In this document: one piece after another, positions 21,429-33,400 of the stretch
Layout of the letters: each line of letters begins with the position of its first letter
Numbering within the stretch: the stretch's first letter is position 1
Assembly: GCA_950097015.1 (NCBI GenBank)
Contig: CATNEN010000041.1
Span: forward strand, 3,498,501-3,562,500
Direction: 5' to 3'
From: Macrostomum hystrix
Taxonomy: Eukaryota > Platyhelminthes > Macrostomidae
Length of the DNA: 64,000 nucleotides
Notes under the pieces: model-generated
What the model was told of the DNA's origin: nothing
Databases searched by the model: none
What the model saw: only the letters and a program-made list of their open reading frames with translations
Made by a program: the position numbers and the translations under genes

Positions 21429-22470
21429 TTCAATGGACTCGTCAGGTTGATAATGTAGAGGTACTTTCGTGGATAAAGAAATAACTTCAGAAGCTGTTTG
21501 AAAAGAGTTTGGTAACGGAGATCGAGTCTGCGCTCAAAGAAATAGACTTAAAAAGATGCTGAGTGACTCATCAATAATTCAACCTGCAAATTGAGTCCAA
21601 CACCAGTCTCATTTTTTATTTAGAGACATAACGATATTCTAAATTTTACAGTTTGTTTTGGAAACCCACCTGCAGTACAGCTATGGATGATTACCTTGGC
21701 AACAGGCGGAGCAGGCGAGGAGCAGGCGAGGAGCACAACCCCCTAGTTTCTCGATTTGGATGCAAGAGTTTAATTTTGATGCCAACAACAGAGAAATCTG
21801 TTGTTGGCAACCACCCGTGAACTGTCTGAAGTTTAGAGGGCCAGGCTGAGATTGACTGAATTATTCAGCACGTGGTAGAACGAACACAGCTATGGGACAG
21901 TACAGGATCAACTGCAAATTCAGTTGCAAAATGAATCATCGATTTGTATGATCATAATATGTAGCTGCGTTTTGACAAATAATTTAAAACTTTTACTCTA
22001 TAATGAGTTCGGTTCACTTCTTTGTGTAAACCAGCAAAGCTAGTATTTCAAGTAAGGTAAGGTAAACACTTAAAGGTATTTTTCGCATTTTCGCGAGACG
22101 GCAATTGATAGCATGTAATTTGTGAAAGTAAGCTGCTTCGTAAACAAAGAATGCTTGAATTTGCTTGGTCCTTAAAGGATCCTTAAATGCCTTTTCCAGC
22201 TCAATTTAATTTCGTTAGTTGAGAGAGCGTGATTTTAACCATCTCCCGGGGGCAATAATTAAGCTGCCTTCTTCCCATTTCATCGAAAAAAACGTTAAAA
22301 ACGTACCAGGAGGTAAGTGTTATCGTAGTCTGCTTGTTCTGTCCTGCACATATAGCGGGTAGTAAAGTGGGCATCAAGATCATTAAGATCAAGATCAGGA
22401 AAACAGAAATCGGAAAAATGTGGAAAAAGACGGACACATAGGGGCCGTAGGCAGAAAGCTCAGTCTAGGG
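21429..22470. other. Upstream region of the receptor gene
   Basis: Sequence 5' of the signal-peptide exon on the minus strand. It should hold the 5' UTR and promoter, possibly with a non-coding first exon. I cannot place a transcription start. A repeated gcaggcgaggagcaggcgaggagca stretch lies at about 21712-21736. Confidence 0.4.
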
Positions 22471-23118
22471 CAGGGGTCAGCAAACTTATTAGCTAGCGAG
22501 CCAAAGAGAGAACCAAAAAGACGGGGGCCGCATTGACTAGAAATTTGAGACAGGGGAGAGATGAGACACAGGAGAGATGATACACGGAAGTTAAACGATA
22601 CGATTTAAACGATTTTAATCGATATATTTAACTTCGAATATTTAGCTAGCAACGCTATAAAAGCATAAATTGAAAGGAAAACAAGCTGCGAAATCACTAA
22701 GCAGAAATTAAAAACAACAGGCAGGAATGAGGCTTAACGGGGCTGAGCACAATGCTAAATAACCAGGCCGACACAGCCACCCCACGCACGAAAACCCCCA
22801 CCGCGCCCCAAACGGGCAGACCGGCGAACGCACGCAGCACACCCAGCCGTCTAAATCTACTTACCGACTGAACGGCGGCAAAGAGTACAAGATGAGACAC
22901 GAGAGAGATGAGACACGGGAGAGAGGAGACATGGGAGAGATGAGACAGGGGAGAGATGAGACACAGGAGAGATGAGACGCGGGATAGGTAAGACTGAGGA
23001 AAGATGAGACAGGGGAAAGATAAAACAGGATATTGTAGGTGTCAGAAGGGGCAACGGGTCGGCTTTTCGAGCTTCGAGGGCCGCATCAGGACCTCGGGCC
23101 GAAGTTTGCCGACCCCTG
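22471..23118. mobile_element. Non-autonomous hAT element (MITE) with 8-bp target duplication
   Basis: Terminal inverted repeats caggggtcagcaaactt (22471-22487) and its complement (23102-23118, one mismatch) match the hAT consensus CAGGGGTCGGCAAACTT. The flanking 8-mers gtctaggg (22463-22470) and gtctatgg (23119-23126) are a target duplication with one difference. The 648-bp interior has no transposase; much of it (about 22550-23030) is a degenerate gagatgagacacgggagaga repeat. Confidence 0.88.
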
Positions 23119-23763
23119 GTCTATGGTATAGTCTATTCTTGGATTTGGTATGCAGAAACGCAAAGCCAGCCGAGTCTACCATGCATAAAAGTCTGGGCTG
23201 GACAAGGACTCATCGTCCGGGGAAGTAAGAATTAGCTATATCAGAGACACAGACGCTAAGGCACAAGAAGATCGGGCACTCGGAATCGGGTTAGGGTTAG
23301 GGTGCTAAAATGCTAAGATGCTAAGACGCTAAGATAGAAGATCGAGAAAAAAACGCTGGAAAGAATTGGACACATTGTATAAAGGATGGACAACAACAGG
23401 ACAGTCAAGGCAGCTGTTTAACTCGTCGTTCAACTCATTCTTCTAGTGCTAGCTCTCCGTCTCAGCTCTGTATCTCACGCTGGATCTTCTCGTACTATCC
23501 CTGCTTTCTTTTTAGGCAGTAGGCAATTAATCAATTGTTTTCAAATTATGAAAATTCCACGTGCCTTGCATGAAAGCCCGTTGACCCTAGAGTAGCTTCT
23601 CTTTAGCGTGAGGAGGAAGCAATCGATTCCCATGGCATCAAGCCTGATCCATGCAAATAAAAAACGACTCAGGAAAAAGTCTGTCAGGCCCGATAGATTG
23701 CGTGATGCAAGCAGAGAGATGAATTATGCCAGGAATCGGCAAAAATTTCTCCGTGCGAGGCGG
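23119..23763. other. Intergenic region upstream of the JmjC gene
   Basis: Contains a short gctaagatgctaagacgcta repeat next to the telomere-type motif at 23288-23302. I see no gene. Confidence 0.5.
23288..23302 (+). repeat. Interstitial TTAGGG repeat
   Basis: Two and a half TTAGGG units (gggttagggttaggg). This is the second short telomere-type array in the window, oriented TTAGGG on the plus strand. Confidence 0.7.
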
Positions 23764-23775
23764 ATATATAAATAT
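23764..23775 (+). promoter_or_regulatory. TATA-type promoter element for the JmjC gene
   Basis: tatataaatata lies 62 bp upstream of the ATG at 23826. A start of transcription about 30 bp downstream would fall near 23795, on top of the earlier in-frame ATG at 23796. That favours translation from 23826 (gaATGacc). This is inference from spacing only. Confidence 0.5.
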
Positions 23776-23825
23776 ACAGGGTGACCGAGACCTAGATGCT
23801 AAGACCTGACCGAGTCAATTTTAGA

Positions 23826-24457
23826 ATGACCACAGCAAGCAGAAGGCCACTGTTAATCGCGATCATTTTGACCCTATGTCTTCTGCTGCTTTTGCTGCAA
23901 TTATTACTTTTGGGTCGGCGGGCCCCAGGCTCGGAGCCGGAAGAATCTGGATTAGTTGCTGATCTGTTTGATTCCATCATCGCCCTTTGGGCGCGGCAAG
24001 CAAACCCCGGAAGCGACCCTTACAGCTCGCCGTGTTTGTTTTCTGCGCAGTCCGGCTGGCTACAGATGCTACTACAGCCTGATACTGACTGCAGCCACTG
24101 CGCCAACCTCACGGACTTGCCGGAACTGCAGCCCGGTCCTGGAGGCAATGACGTTGTCAGTCCGGATCGCTTCCGTTCAGAATTTATAGAGCGAAACGTG
24201 CCAGTCGTTGTGCGCGGTGGCGCTGCGAATTGGCCCGCGGTAACCGGAGGCCTTGGCCTCGGTCTGCTGCGCCACCTGTACCGGGAAGGTGGACGGGGTC
24301 GGCGTACGCGCGATGAGGTCCAGCCCGATTTCGGCAGCGGAGCCAGTGTGCTGTGTCAGATGTTTGATTATAAAAGCCAGTTCCCGACGCTAGGCCACTT
24401 CTTTCGCTGGTCCCGAGAGCCGGATAACCTGAGTCGCGGCTCATGGTATGTTGGCTG
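23826..24457 (+). CDS. JmjC gene exon 1: signal anchor and N-terminal cupin strands
   Basis: Ends TATGTTGGCTG|GTAAGT (phase 2). It encodes the hydrophobic anchor, a Cys-bearing stem (CSHCANL) and the first conserved JmjC strands (FIERNVPVVVRGGA, LCQMFDYKSQFPTLGHFF). The open frame stops just after the donor, as expected for an intron. Confidence 0.85.
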
Positions 24458-27400
24458 GTAAGTCTCACGACTAAGTGTGGTGACGTGACTATGGTTGCGG
24501 TTAGCTGAGGCAGGTGTGTTGTGCACCTGCCTAGCGCGTTATCTAATTATTTAGAATGTACAGCGTGTATGCGCTTTACCATTCTCTCCCGTGTGCTCCA
24601 TTTCTAATACTGCTATCGATTCGTTAAATATATACGAGCTCGTACATAAGTCACTGTGTCATCTTGTTGAAAGGCTGATTTTCGTAAGTCGGCTTCCCGC
24701 AAAAGGCCGCCGATAAGCCCATCCGCCTCGAAGCGCGCCGCGCCATTGCCGCCAAATGCAGCTGCAGGGGCTACCGCAGTGGAGTGTGTTGTGACTTCAC
24801 CATCAACTAAATCCGCCGCGCGATCAACGCGCGGCGGTCGCCACCTGGGCCCGACGGGGTGTCCAACACCTTGCTGAAGCACCTCCCCATGTTTGCGACT
24901 AGGACGAGAGACTTTAAAGCTTACGCCGCCGACCCACACTGCGCAACGCACCGAAACGCGAGCAAGGACGCGAGCTTGAACGTGGTCACCAGCCGCGTCC
25001 ACGCTGACCTGCTAGCACAGCTCCTTACAGGCCACTTGCCAGCCCTCAAGAGCTCGGCTCGGGCTCGACGCTACCGACAACAGCACGCACAGAGGGCAAG
25101 CGGCGGAGGACGTTCAGTGCCTTCTTATAGACTGTCAAGCCCACGCCGCAGCCGGTCGCCGGCACCTGGCAAAAACTCGACGCTGGCCGTCCTCACCACC
25201 AAAGGCCCCCGCGTCCTTTCCTTCCTGTGCGAGATCGGGGCCGTGACTTGCCCCCCGGAGGGATACAACCGGCCGGAATAAACAACAACAACAGCCGCTA
25301 CCACCTGCGCCAGCGGGAGCGGCCCTGGAGTCGGAAGCCGAGTCGTTCGGGTAACCGGCGGCAGCGGAAATGGTGACAGCTGCAGCAGCCAGGCTATTGT
25401 GCACCTGCCCGGGCGTATTATCTTTTTTTAGAATGTACCGTGTGTACGCGCTTTTACCCTTCTCCCCCATGTGCACGTGCGGAGTCAGTAGCTCCACCCG
25501 TAATAGCGCAATCGATTTGTTAAATATATAAGTCGCTGTGTCATCTCGTTCAGAGGCAGATTTTCATCCTACAATCTAAGCAGAGTCTTTACAACTAATT
25601 AAACAAGAACACGGACATTTTTGTTGAAATAAAAGCTTTTTATGGAGGCCGAATGCAGTTACAATAATATATTTGCGAAAATACTACGAGTGGTGGAGAT
25701 AAGCGTCAAATGCTGTATACCTGGTCGAGTATACCTAGTTGTTCATGCATCATTCGGATCTGCAAGTTTCGTAAGCTTGTATGCTGATTACGAGGACATG
25801 AGCCAGAACATACAAATTCCGTTCGTACAGCCCACTGAACTCAAAAACACAGGAACGTATGCAACCAACGTGTCGCCAGGCAACTAAGGCGGCTATATAA
25901 GAGGCCCAGCTTCCTGGCCAACGATAGCGAGCATGGAGCCACCGAGTGGATCTTTGTTGGCGGTAGCGGCAAAGGAGCTCCAGCGCATGTAAGAGCTTTG
26001 CAGTTTTTAGGCAGAAATTCCGGTATGCTTATACCAAGGGGGCGCTATGGAATGCATACTCGTACATGAGATACCGTCATGTACGAGTATTATTATCTAC
26101 ACAGATAATACGAGGTATATACCCTAGATAGGTCACTTCGTAAAACTTTCTTGCACACTACTTCTATGACCGACTTATAATTATTAGTGTAAATAGCATA
26201 TTAAGTAATTGTGTAGAACAGTTAAAATCACTTGGACTAAAAAAGTTATTGCTTACAACAAAAAACTCGCTTCTTTGCTGCAAAAAGAAGCGTGAATGTT
26301 AAGTTTCGTTTTTCGCCATTACTTATCGCTTTTGCTTCTCTCTTGTTTCGTTTTTACTCCGTTTCGATTCGTCATAAAGTGATTAGTTTCGATTAAAATA
26401 TAAAATATAAAAAAAAATCAGCACCTCTTTTAAGTTTGCGATTTGTGTGCTGGTGTACTGTTACCGTAATCGTATTCAGTTGACAGGACGGCCCCCCTGT
26501 GTGCGTGTGCTTTGTGCCGGGTGGGGCGGGAGTGTGGGGTGGCGGGTGCATGGTGGCCGGCCTATTTTAGCGCGTGCGGGGTGTTGGGTATTTAACACAG
26601 TGTTTGAATTTTGTAACAAGCATATGGGTTCTGCGACCCATTAACTCTATATTTATAGCTCGTATTAATTTGCATGCACGTGGTGAGCAAGTGTTACACA
26701 TGTCGGGGCTGCAAATTGGCATTGCACATCAATAGAGAACAAAATAGCGAAGCGATCGCGTGGCCCACAACACCCTCCCTACATGGGATTCCCGATCACA
26801 ATCACGTCATGCCGTAGTCTACTCGTAGCACTCACGTATCGCTTTGCCGGTCAATCTAATATGTACATATATCACTAACTCTCGCTCACTATGTACATGC
26901 ACCCCACGCGCACGTTGATCGTATCGGTGGCACATTGAGGCAAATATATAAATACAGTCTCGCCCCACCTGGAGGGCTCACATTTTTCTTCGCACCTCAC
27001 ACAGCTTGACTTTTGAGCTATTACACTATTCACTTCCGTCAGCGTCAGTCTGTCAGTTCGGGTACCGAATAGGTGCTTGGCGCACGCGATTCGACTTCTC
27101 GACTAGGCCGTCATCGCGCTCTGCCGGCGGCTCCATCGGGCCAGTACTTAACCCGCTGTCGCTGAAGTTTACGTTCGAAGCCGGCTCGTAGCTGTCTGGG
27201 GCCAGGGCGCAGCGGCGTAGGTGCCATCGCTTGCCGTTCTCGAGGACGACCGTCGTTTTAGGAACCAAACTGCAGCCGCGTCTTCGTCGCCGTTCCACCC
27301 ACCAAAGTGGCCAAGAGCTGCAGAACCTCCTTCCAGGCCCGCGGGGCCACTATCTTCTCTCTCGGGAACCTCGGCTTTCTGTATTTTTTCGTTCGCGGAT

Positions 27401-30400
27401 CAGCGACGGCCGGCTTCTCTGATCCGTTTGCTTTTGCTCCTCGCCGGCATTGAACCTAAACCGGGCCCTGCCACCTGGTCATGCAGCGTGGCAAGCAGTG
27501 GCCCTAACTCCAGCGGCCCTATCACTCTTGGTCACGTCAAAAAAACTCGAGCGACTTCAAAGTTCTTCAAATCAACCATAATGGCATTAGCGGCAAATGT
27601 GACGACCTCAGCCATCCTCTCAGGTGCAGACAGATTGACGTGGCGGCCGTGCAGAAACCAAGCTGCGGCCCAACTTCACATCGACGGCTACGAAGTCATT
27701 AGGGTTGAGAGGCAGCACAACAAAGGCGGTGGCCTGTGCATCCTCGTCAAATCTGGCCTCAACTACCATTCCATTGTCAAGCTTCCTAGCCATGCTACTC
27801 AACCTGCCGAACGCCTGTCCGTTACCATCGTTTCCGGGCAATACAGCCTACGCATTCACAACTGCTATGTCCCACCTGCCAGTTCCTGTCCTGCGGATTA
27901 TCAGCTCGAGCATGCGTCGTTCCTGGAGAATACCTCGGTCGGGACTTAGCAACTTCAATGCACACAATGTTGTTTGGCACTCGCTCCTCTCAGACTCTCG
28001 GAGAGACAGGCTGGCCGAATTCTTCCTGGAACAAAGCATCGCTTTCCTCAACGAAGATGCCCCCACGCGGCTTCCTCAGTCCGGGCAACTAACCTCTACG
28101 GACATCAGCCTCGCCACCTTAGACATCTTTATGTCATGCGAGTGGGAGACCCTTGTCACGTTGGGCTCGGATCATATGCCAATCCTGCTTACCATTAACG
28201 CCATGGAGTCCGCGGTGCCCGCTACTCAACGCTCGTTTATCAACTTTAAGAAGGCGAACCGGGAGAAGTTCACATAGCTCGTACGACCTCATTCGTGTGA
28301 ACAACCCACAGTCGGAAGACATTGCCATAATTCAAGATGAAATCAACCAGATCTGCTCCAACATCCGCCGTGCGAATAGGAGGGAAAAACTTGAGCATGT
28401 CAGCATCAAGCACCAAGTCTCCGAACTGTGGCGAACTATCAAGAATCTTAATGGAAAAGGCCGCAACGAAAACTGTGCAGGCATCATTTTGACGAGCTCC
28501 CTCTTACCGACCCAAAGCGTATTGCAAAGGCCTTCAACAAGCAGTTCTTTGATCAAACTCACCCGGCCACCTCATGAGACAGAAGCCTAAAAAGGGAAAT
28601 CATACACTCCCTAGCAGCTTTCTGCTCACGTCCAGGGACGTCACGTTGGCCATCACGTTGGCAGGAGGTATGTCCCCGTCAGCCAACGGGGAAATACGAT
28701 GGTCTGCCCACTGGGCGCCATTCCGAAGGACAGCTCCGGCATGCGGCAGATTCACGACTGCTCTGTCCCACGCGGCTGTAGCCTCATCGATCACAACGCG
28801 CAGCAGCAGACTCCGCTTCACATCAGTCGACCAGGCCATCAGGATGATGCAACCGGGCTGGTTCATGGCGAAAGTTGGCATCACTTTGGCCTATCCCAGA
28901 GTGGGCATCTCCCCGCAGTTCTATCAAGCCACCGGAATCCACTGGGACTCCGGCAACGGCTGCCCAGTCTTCCTGGTGGACACTCGCCTTCCGTTCGGCA
29001 GTCGCGCTTCCGTGTCCGTCTTTCATCGTCTTACACAGACTGTCCAATGGGTGATGTGCCGCAAGGGATTCCTCGCTACCATCGTGTTTATCGACGATTT
29101 TCTCGTTAGTTAGTTAGCCCTGGCCGGGCAGGTCCGGGGGTCGGGTCAGCGACCCTATCGCCTGGAGATAGGAAAGGACACGGGGCCGTCGTCGGAGAGG
29201 ATGGCCAGCGTCGGGTTAGGGCCGAGGACGCGGTTGCGGGTCTGGGCGTGAGCTGGGCATGCTTCAGGTTCTCCTCCTGGTGTCCGCAGGACGCGGGCTG
29301 TTGTCGTTGCGCCTCAGGTCACAGTGTCCTGGGACCCATTGGATAGTCACGTGGTGGCCTGCGGGGACTTTGAGGAAGAGGCGCCAGATGTCCCGGCAGC
29401 AGGGGGACAGGTGAGAGTGCGGGCCTTGTTCGAGCGATCGGATGAGGGCCTGCGGTTCTGCCGTACCGGGCCATGGGACGCGCTCCAGGGCTGCGAGGAG
29501 ACCAATGCGGAGGGCACACTCCTCCGCCCTTAAAGAAGAGCTGAAAGCGCCCGCTGGAGCAGTCAGGTAGATTGGCGCGGCTCCGCGGATGAACAGGGCC
29601 GCACCGGATCCGCCTCTATTGGTGCCTCCGGAGGCCGAGCCGTCGGTCCAGAGTTCCAAGGCGGGTTCCGGAAGCCGGTCCAGCGTCTCCAGTGCGGCTT
29701 GGCGTTTGACGTGCGGGGGATCCTCCCGGTTGGTCGGTTTGGTGAGTTCCGCTGCGAAGTGGATCCTGTCGTTAGGCGATAGGGGAGGCGGTGGCACGTT
29801 GTCAGGTTCGCGCTTGGATCCCGCGAGGCCCGCGCGGGCGATCAAGCCGTTGGCCTCCGTCCTCCAGTTGCGTCTGAAATCGCCGTGGTTGCCGTGAGCG
29901 CGGATTCTCGGTTGAACGTCGAGTTCGGCCAGCGTTCTGAGCGGTGTCTGTTGTCTTGCTCGCCGGGTTTTCTCCATCAGCGTAGCCGCAGCGGCCGTCG
30001 CCGAGGTGTTGAGTGGAGCCAGCCCGGCCTCTTTGAGGAGCGCGGCAGTCGGGGTGGATCGGCAGCACCCCGAGATAACGCGCGCTGCGGCGAGGTGCTG
30101 GGTCTCAACTTCCCGGCGGCAGGCGTCGGACGCAAAGCTCATCCAAGAGGAGGCGCCGTGTAGGACCGCCGCTTCCGCGTAGGTGCGGTAAAGCTGTCTG
30201 AGAGATCTCGGGTCGCGCCCCCAGTCTCGACCAGCAAGGCACCTCAGGGGCCTGTCCGCTTCTGCAGGTTGCGCTTTTGGACCGCCGCATGGTGGCGGAA
30301 CGTGAGCTGTGAATCGAGGTACACGCCCAGCATCTTGGGGTGTTCCTCGAATGGGGCTGGCATGTCTCCGAGTCTGATATTCGGTCTCGCCTTGCCGTTT

Positions 30401-33400
30401 GTCTCACGTGGGTCGAGGGAGAAGTAGGTGACGACTGTTTTGGATTTGTTCAGGTCAACTTTCCAAGTCGTGCACCACTCGACGAGCCAGTTCGCCGCGC
30501 TTTGCAGTCTTGCTTCACAGGTCTTCAAATTCATGCCTTGTGCGCCAAAGGTCGTATCGTTGGCGTACGCCAGAGAGAAGATGTCATCTGGGGCATCCTC
30601 CAACAGGTCATCGACGAACACCGTCCACAGAGTCGGGGCGATGACGGAGCCTTGGGGGAGGCCCTCAGGGAAGAGGCGTTGGGGCTCTGGTTGCCGTCCC
30701 AGGTCACAATGGCACGTCGATCGGAAATATACGAGTGAATCCAGCGGCGCGTGCAGGTCGGGACTTTCTTACGGCGTAACTTAGCGATGAGGGCCTGTCG
30801 CCACATGCGCTCGTAGGCATGCGAGAAGTCCCCAAACAGCATCGCTGTACGGTTTGCTGGTTTTTTCTTCTGGAAGCCGTCGAAGACGTACTGGGATGCC
30901 GCGGCAATCTGCTCTTCGGTAGAGCGACCGCGGCGGAAGCCGGCGTGGGCCGGGTGGATGAGGTTCTCGGACTCCAGGTAGTGCGTGAGGCGTTCGTTAA
31001 CCAGACGTTCCGCGACTTTCGCCGTGCAGGAAAGGAGGCACATGGGGCGGTAGCTGGAGGTAGCGTCCGGGCTTTTCCGGACTTGTGTATCGGCCTGATG
31101 TCGCCGATTTTCCAGGCAGCGCAACACTGGCCGCTACGCCAAGAAAGGTTGATGGTGAAGAGGAGGAGCTCGATCCCCTTTGGCGGCAGATTCTTCAGCA
31201 TCAAGTTGGATATCCCGTCTAGCCCTGGGGCGGACCGGCTCGGGATGGCGCGGAGGGCTCGGGTGAGCGCCTCTAGGTCGAAGTCAGCACACATTCCCAG
31301 GCGTTGTCCGTTGCACGCACAGGGCTCATCAAGGGCTCTCCTGGCCTCAAGTTTGACTTTGTGGTCCCGCACTTTGTCTTTAGGAAGTTGCGCGACCGTT
31401 GCGTACTCTCTACAGAAAAGGTTGGCCTTTTGTGAGTTCGTGGTGGCGCAGCGGTTGGCCGAGTCCTTGATGGCTGCGGATGGTCTGGCCGCCGGTGTCC
31501 GCCCGTCGAGAACTCGGATTATTCTCCAGATCGCGGCCGAGTCCAGTTTATTGTAGTTGTCGGATATGAATTCTTGCCAGAGTGCCTCCTTGGCCCTACG
31601 GATGGACGCGGTGGCGAAAGCACCCGCGGCTTGATACGCCGCGGCGAGCTCGTCGTTGTCAGGATCCGTGCGGAGAGCTTCGAGGACCTGACGTCTGGCG
31701 GTGCACGCGGCTTCGGCCTCAGGGCACCACCATGCTACTGGGGCTTGGCGCGAGCCCTGCGGAATCGCTCTTCGAGCGGCTGAACGGATGGCGTGGTTCA
31801 GTTTATCGGTTGCACCAGCGACCGAGCGTGGTGGGCGGTGCTGCCAGTGCTTGAGTTCTTCGGAAATGAGCTCGCGGAATAGGGTCCAGTCTGCCTTATG
31901 GTAGGCGAAGCGGGTCACCCGTTTCCGCTTTGGGGGCCTCTTGGAGCTGTTTCGAATCTCGATAACAATAGGGAGATGGTCGGATCCGATGTGTGCCTCC
32001 GTCTTCCAGGTCATCCGGTCTTGCCAGTTGGCCGGGACGAAGGTCACGTCCGGGGCGCTGGTCAGGCCTCTGGGGCTGATTCTGGTGAAGGAGCCATCGT
32101 TAAGCGCGACGTAGTCGAACGTCGTGGCCCAGTTTTCGAACTCGGTCCCCAGGGCGTCGTCGGTCTCGCAGCTCTCGTCCCACATCCCGTCGTGCGCGTT
32201 AATGTCGCCGAGGAAAACGGTGTCGGGGCCGGATGGTAGCCAGTCTGGTTCGAAGTCGCTGACCCGTCCGTCTCCTGCACGGACCGGTGGGATGTAGAGG
32301 TTAATGATCGAGAGTGGGCGGCCGATACGCGGGTCGTGAATAGTGACCGCGGAGGCTTCCGTGGCCGAGTTGACAGCCTTGGGGGGTGGCATCTGGAGCT
32401 CGGAGAAGTCGATACCTTCTTTGATCAGGAAGCAGACTCCGCCGTGCGGCGTCTCTGCCGGCTCGCCAGCGCGATTGGCTCGACGGTCCCTGCGGGCGGC
32501 AATTTGCCAGCCCGGCAGTCTTGGGAGGGACCCGATCGCCGTCAAATTCGTCTCCTGAACACAGGCGACGTCGATGGACTTGGCCTCGAGGAAGTGGAGG
32601 AGCTCGAGCTTACGGGCGCGGAGGCCGGCGGCGTTAAGTTGTAAAATGCGAAAGCTGTGGACGTTAGTGCTGCAGCCACCGCATGAGTACGACGTTGGTG
32701 GCCCAGGGTTGGTCTCCACGTCGCCGGCTCGGAGGAGCAGCTGGGCCAGGTGAGCCGGGGAGGCTGGTCCAGCTGGGAAAAACCCGAGGTGTCCTGTCCC
32801 CAGACGATGTCCAGGGTGAGCGCTGCACTTCGCCGGTGGTGAGTCCGGACGGTCCCGCCACGTGAAGGCGGCAGCATTGGGAAGCGCGCCAGGCGCGCTC
32901 GGGGTCACGAAGGCGATTTTATCGTCGCAGACAAGACAGAAGACAGGTGCTACCTGGCCTTTTACGAGCTGCGCAACCTGCTCAGCAGGCTCGGATTCAC
33001 TGTCAACGAGAAGAAGAGCGTGCCGCCAACGACTAAGCTGAGGTTCCTCGGGATCGACATCGACACCGTGCAAGCGAGTCTCTCCTGTAATGATGCAGAG
33101 TCAATTCTTTTGGTTGAACACACCTAAAGTGAACTCACTCAGCGCAGTGTATTTTGTTTTAGAATTTCGGCAAGTTGTACATTGACCATGCACATTTTGC
33201 ACATGGCATAGTGCCGGAGCCGGAATCATCAATGCCGGCTCAGTGTGCCGCGCTCTGCCTTTCACTTGTATTTTTTCTGCTTTATATCTCACTCTTCTAC
33301 TTATTCTGTCTTAAAAAATCTAAAAAAATCTAAAACTTAAAAAAGCAAAAACACCAGGTCTAAAGGGTTAGGGTAAAGTAGGGTAAAAACACGTAGTAAA

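Larger units (their letters stand above)
28590..33090 (+). pseudogene. DIRS-like reverse transcriptase, split by a LINE insertion
   Basis: Left part, about 28690-29106: CPLGAIPKDSSGMRQIHDCS, then after a frameshift SVDQAIRMMQPGWFMAKVGI, DTRLPFGSRASVSVFHRLTQ and IVFIDDFLV. Right part, 32914-33090: FIVADKTEDRCYLAFYELRN, LGFTVNEKKSV and LRFLGIDIDT. These are the RT motifs of tyrosine-recombinase (DIRS/Ngaro-like) retroelements. The two parts join at the FIDDFLV catalytic motif, where the 29107-32913 LINE is inserted. No recombinase or RNase H portion is visible. Confidence 0.75.

Noticed and set aside
24859-25281. 140-codon plus ORF as a host gene
   Set aside because: It lies between direct LTR-like repeats in an intron and is composition-biased; better seen as a mobile-element remnant.
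30819-32644. Several plus-strand ORFs of 100-245 codons
   Set aside because: Antisense shadows of the LINE endonuclease/RT, in GC-rich stop-poor sequence.
32914-33073. Start of the 789-codon minus ORF as the N-terminus of the LINE protein
   Set aside because: The first 50 or so codons are antisense DIRS RT sequence outside the target duplication; the LINE begins at 32913.
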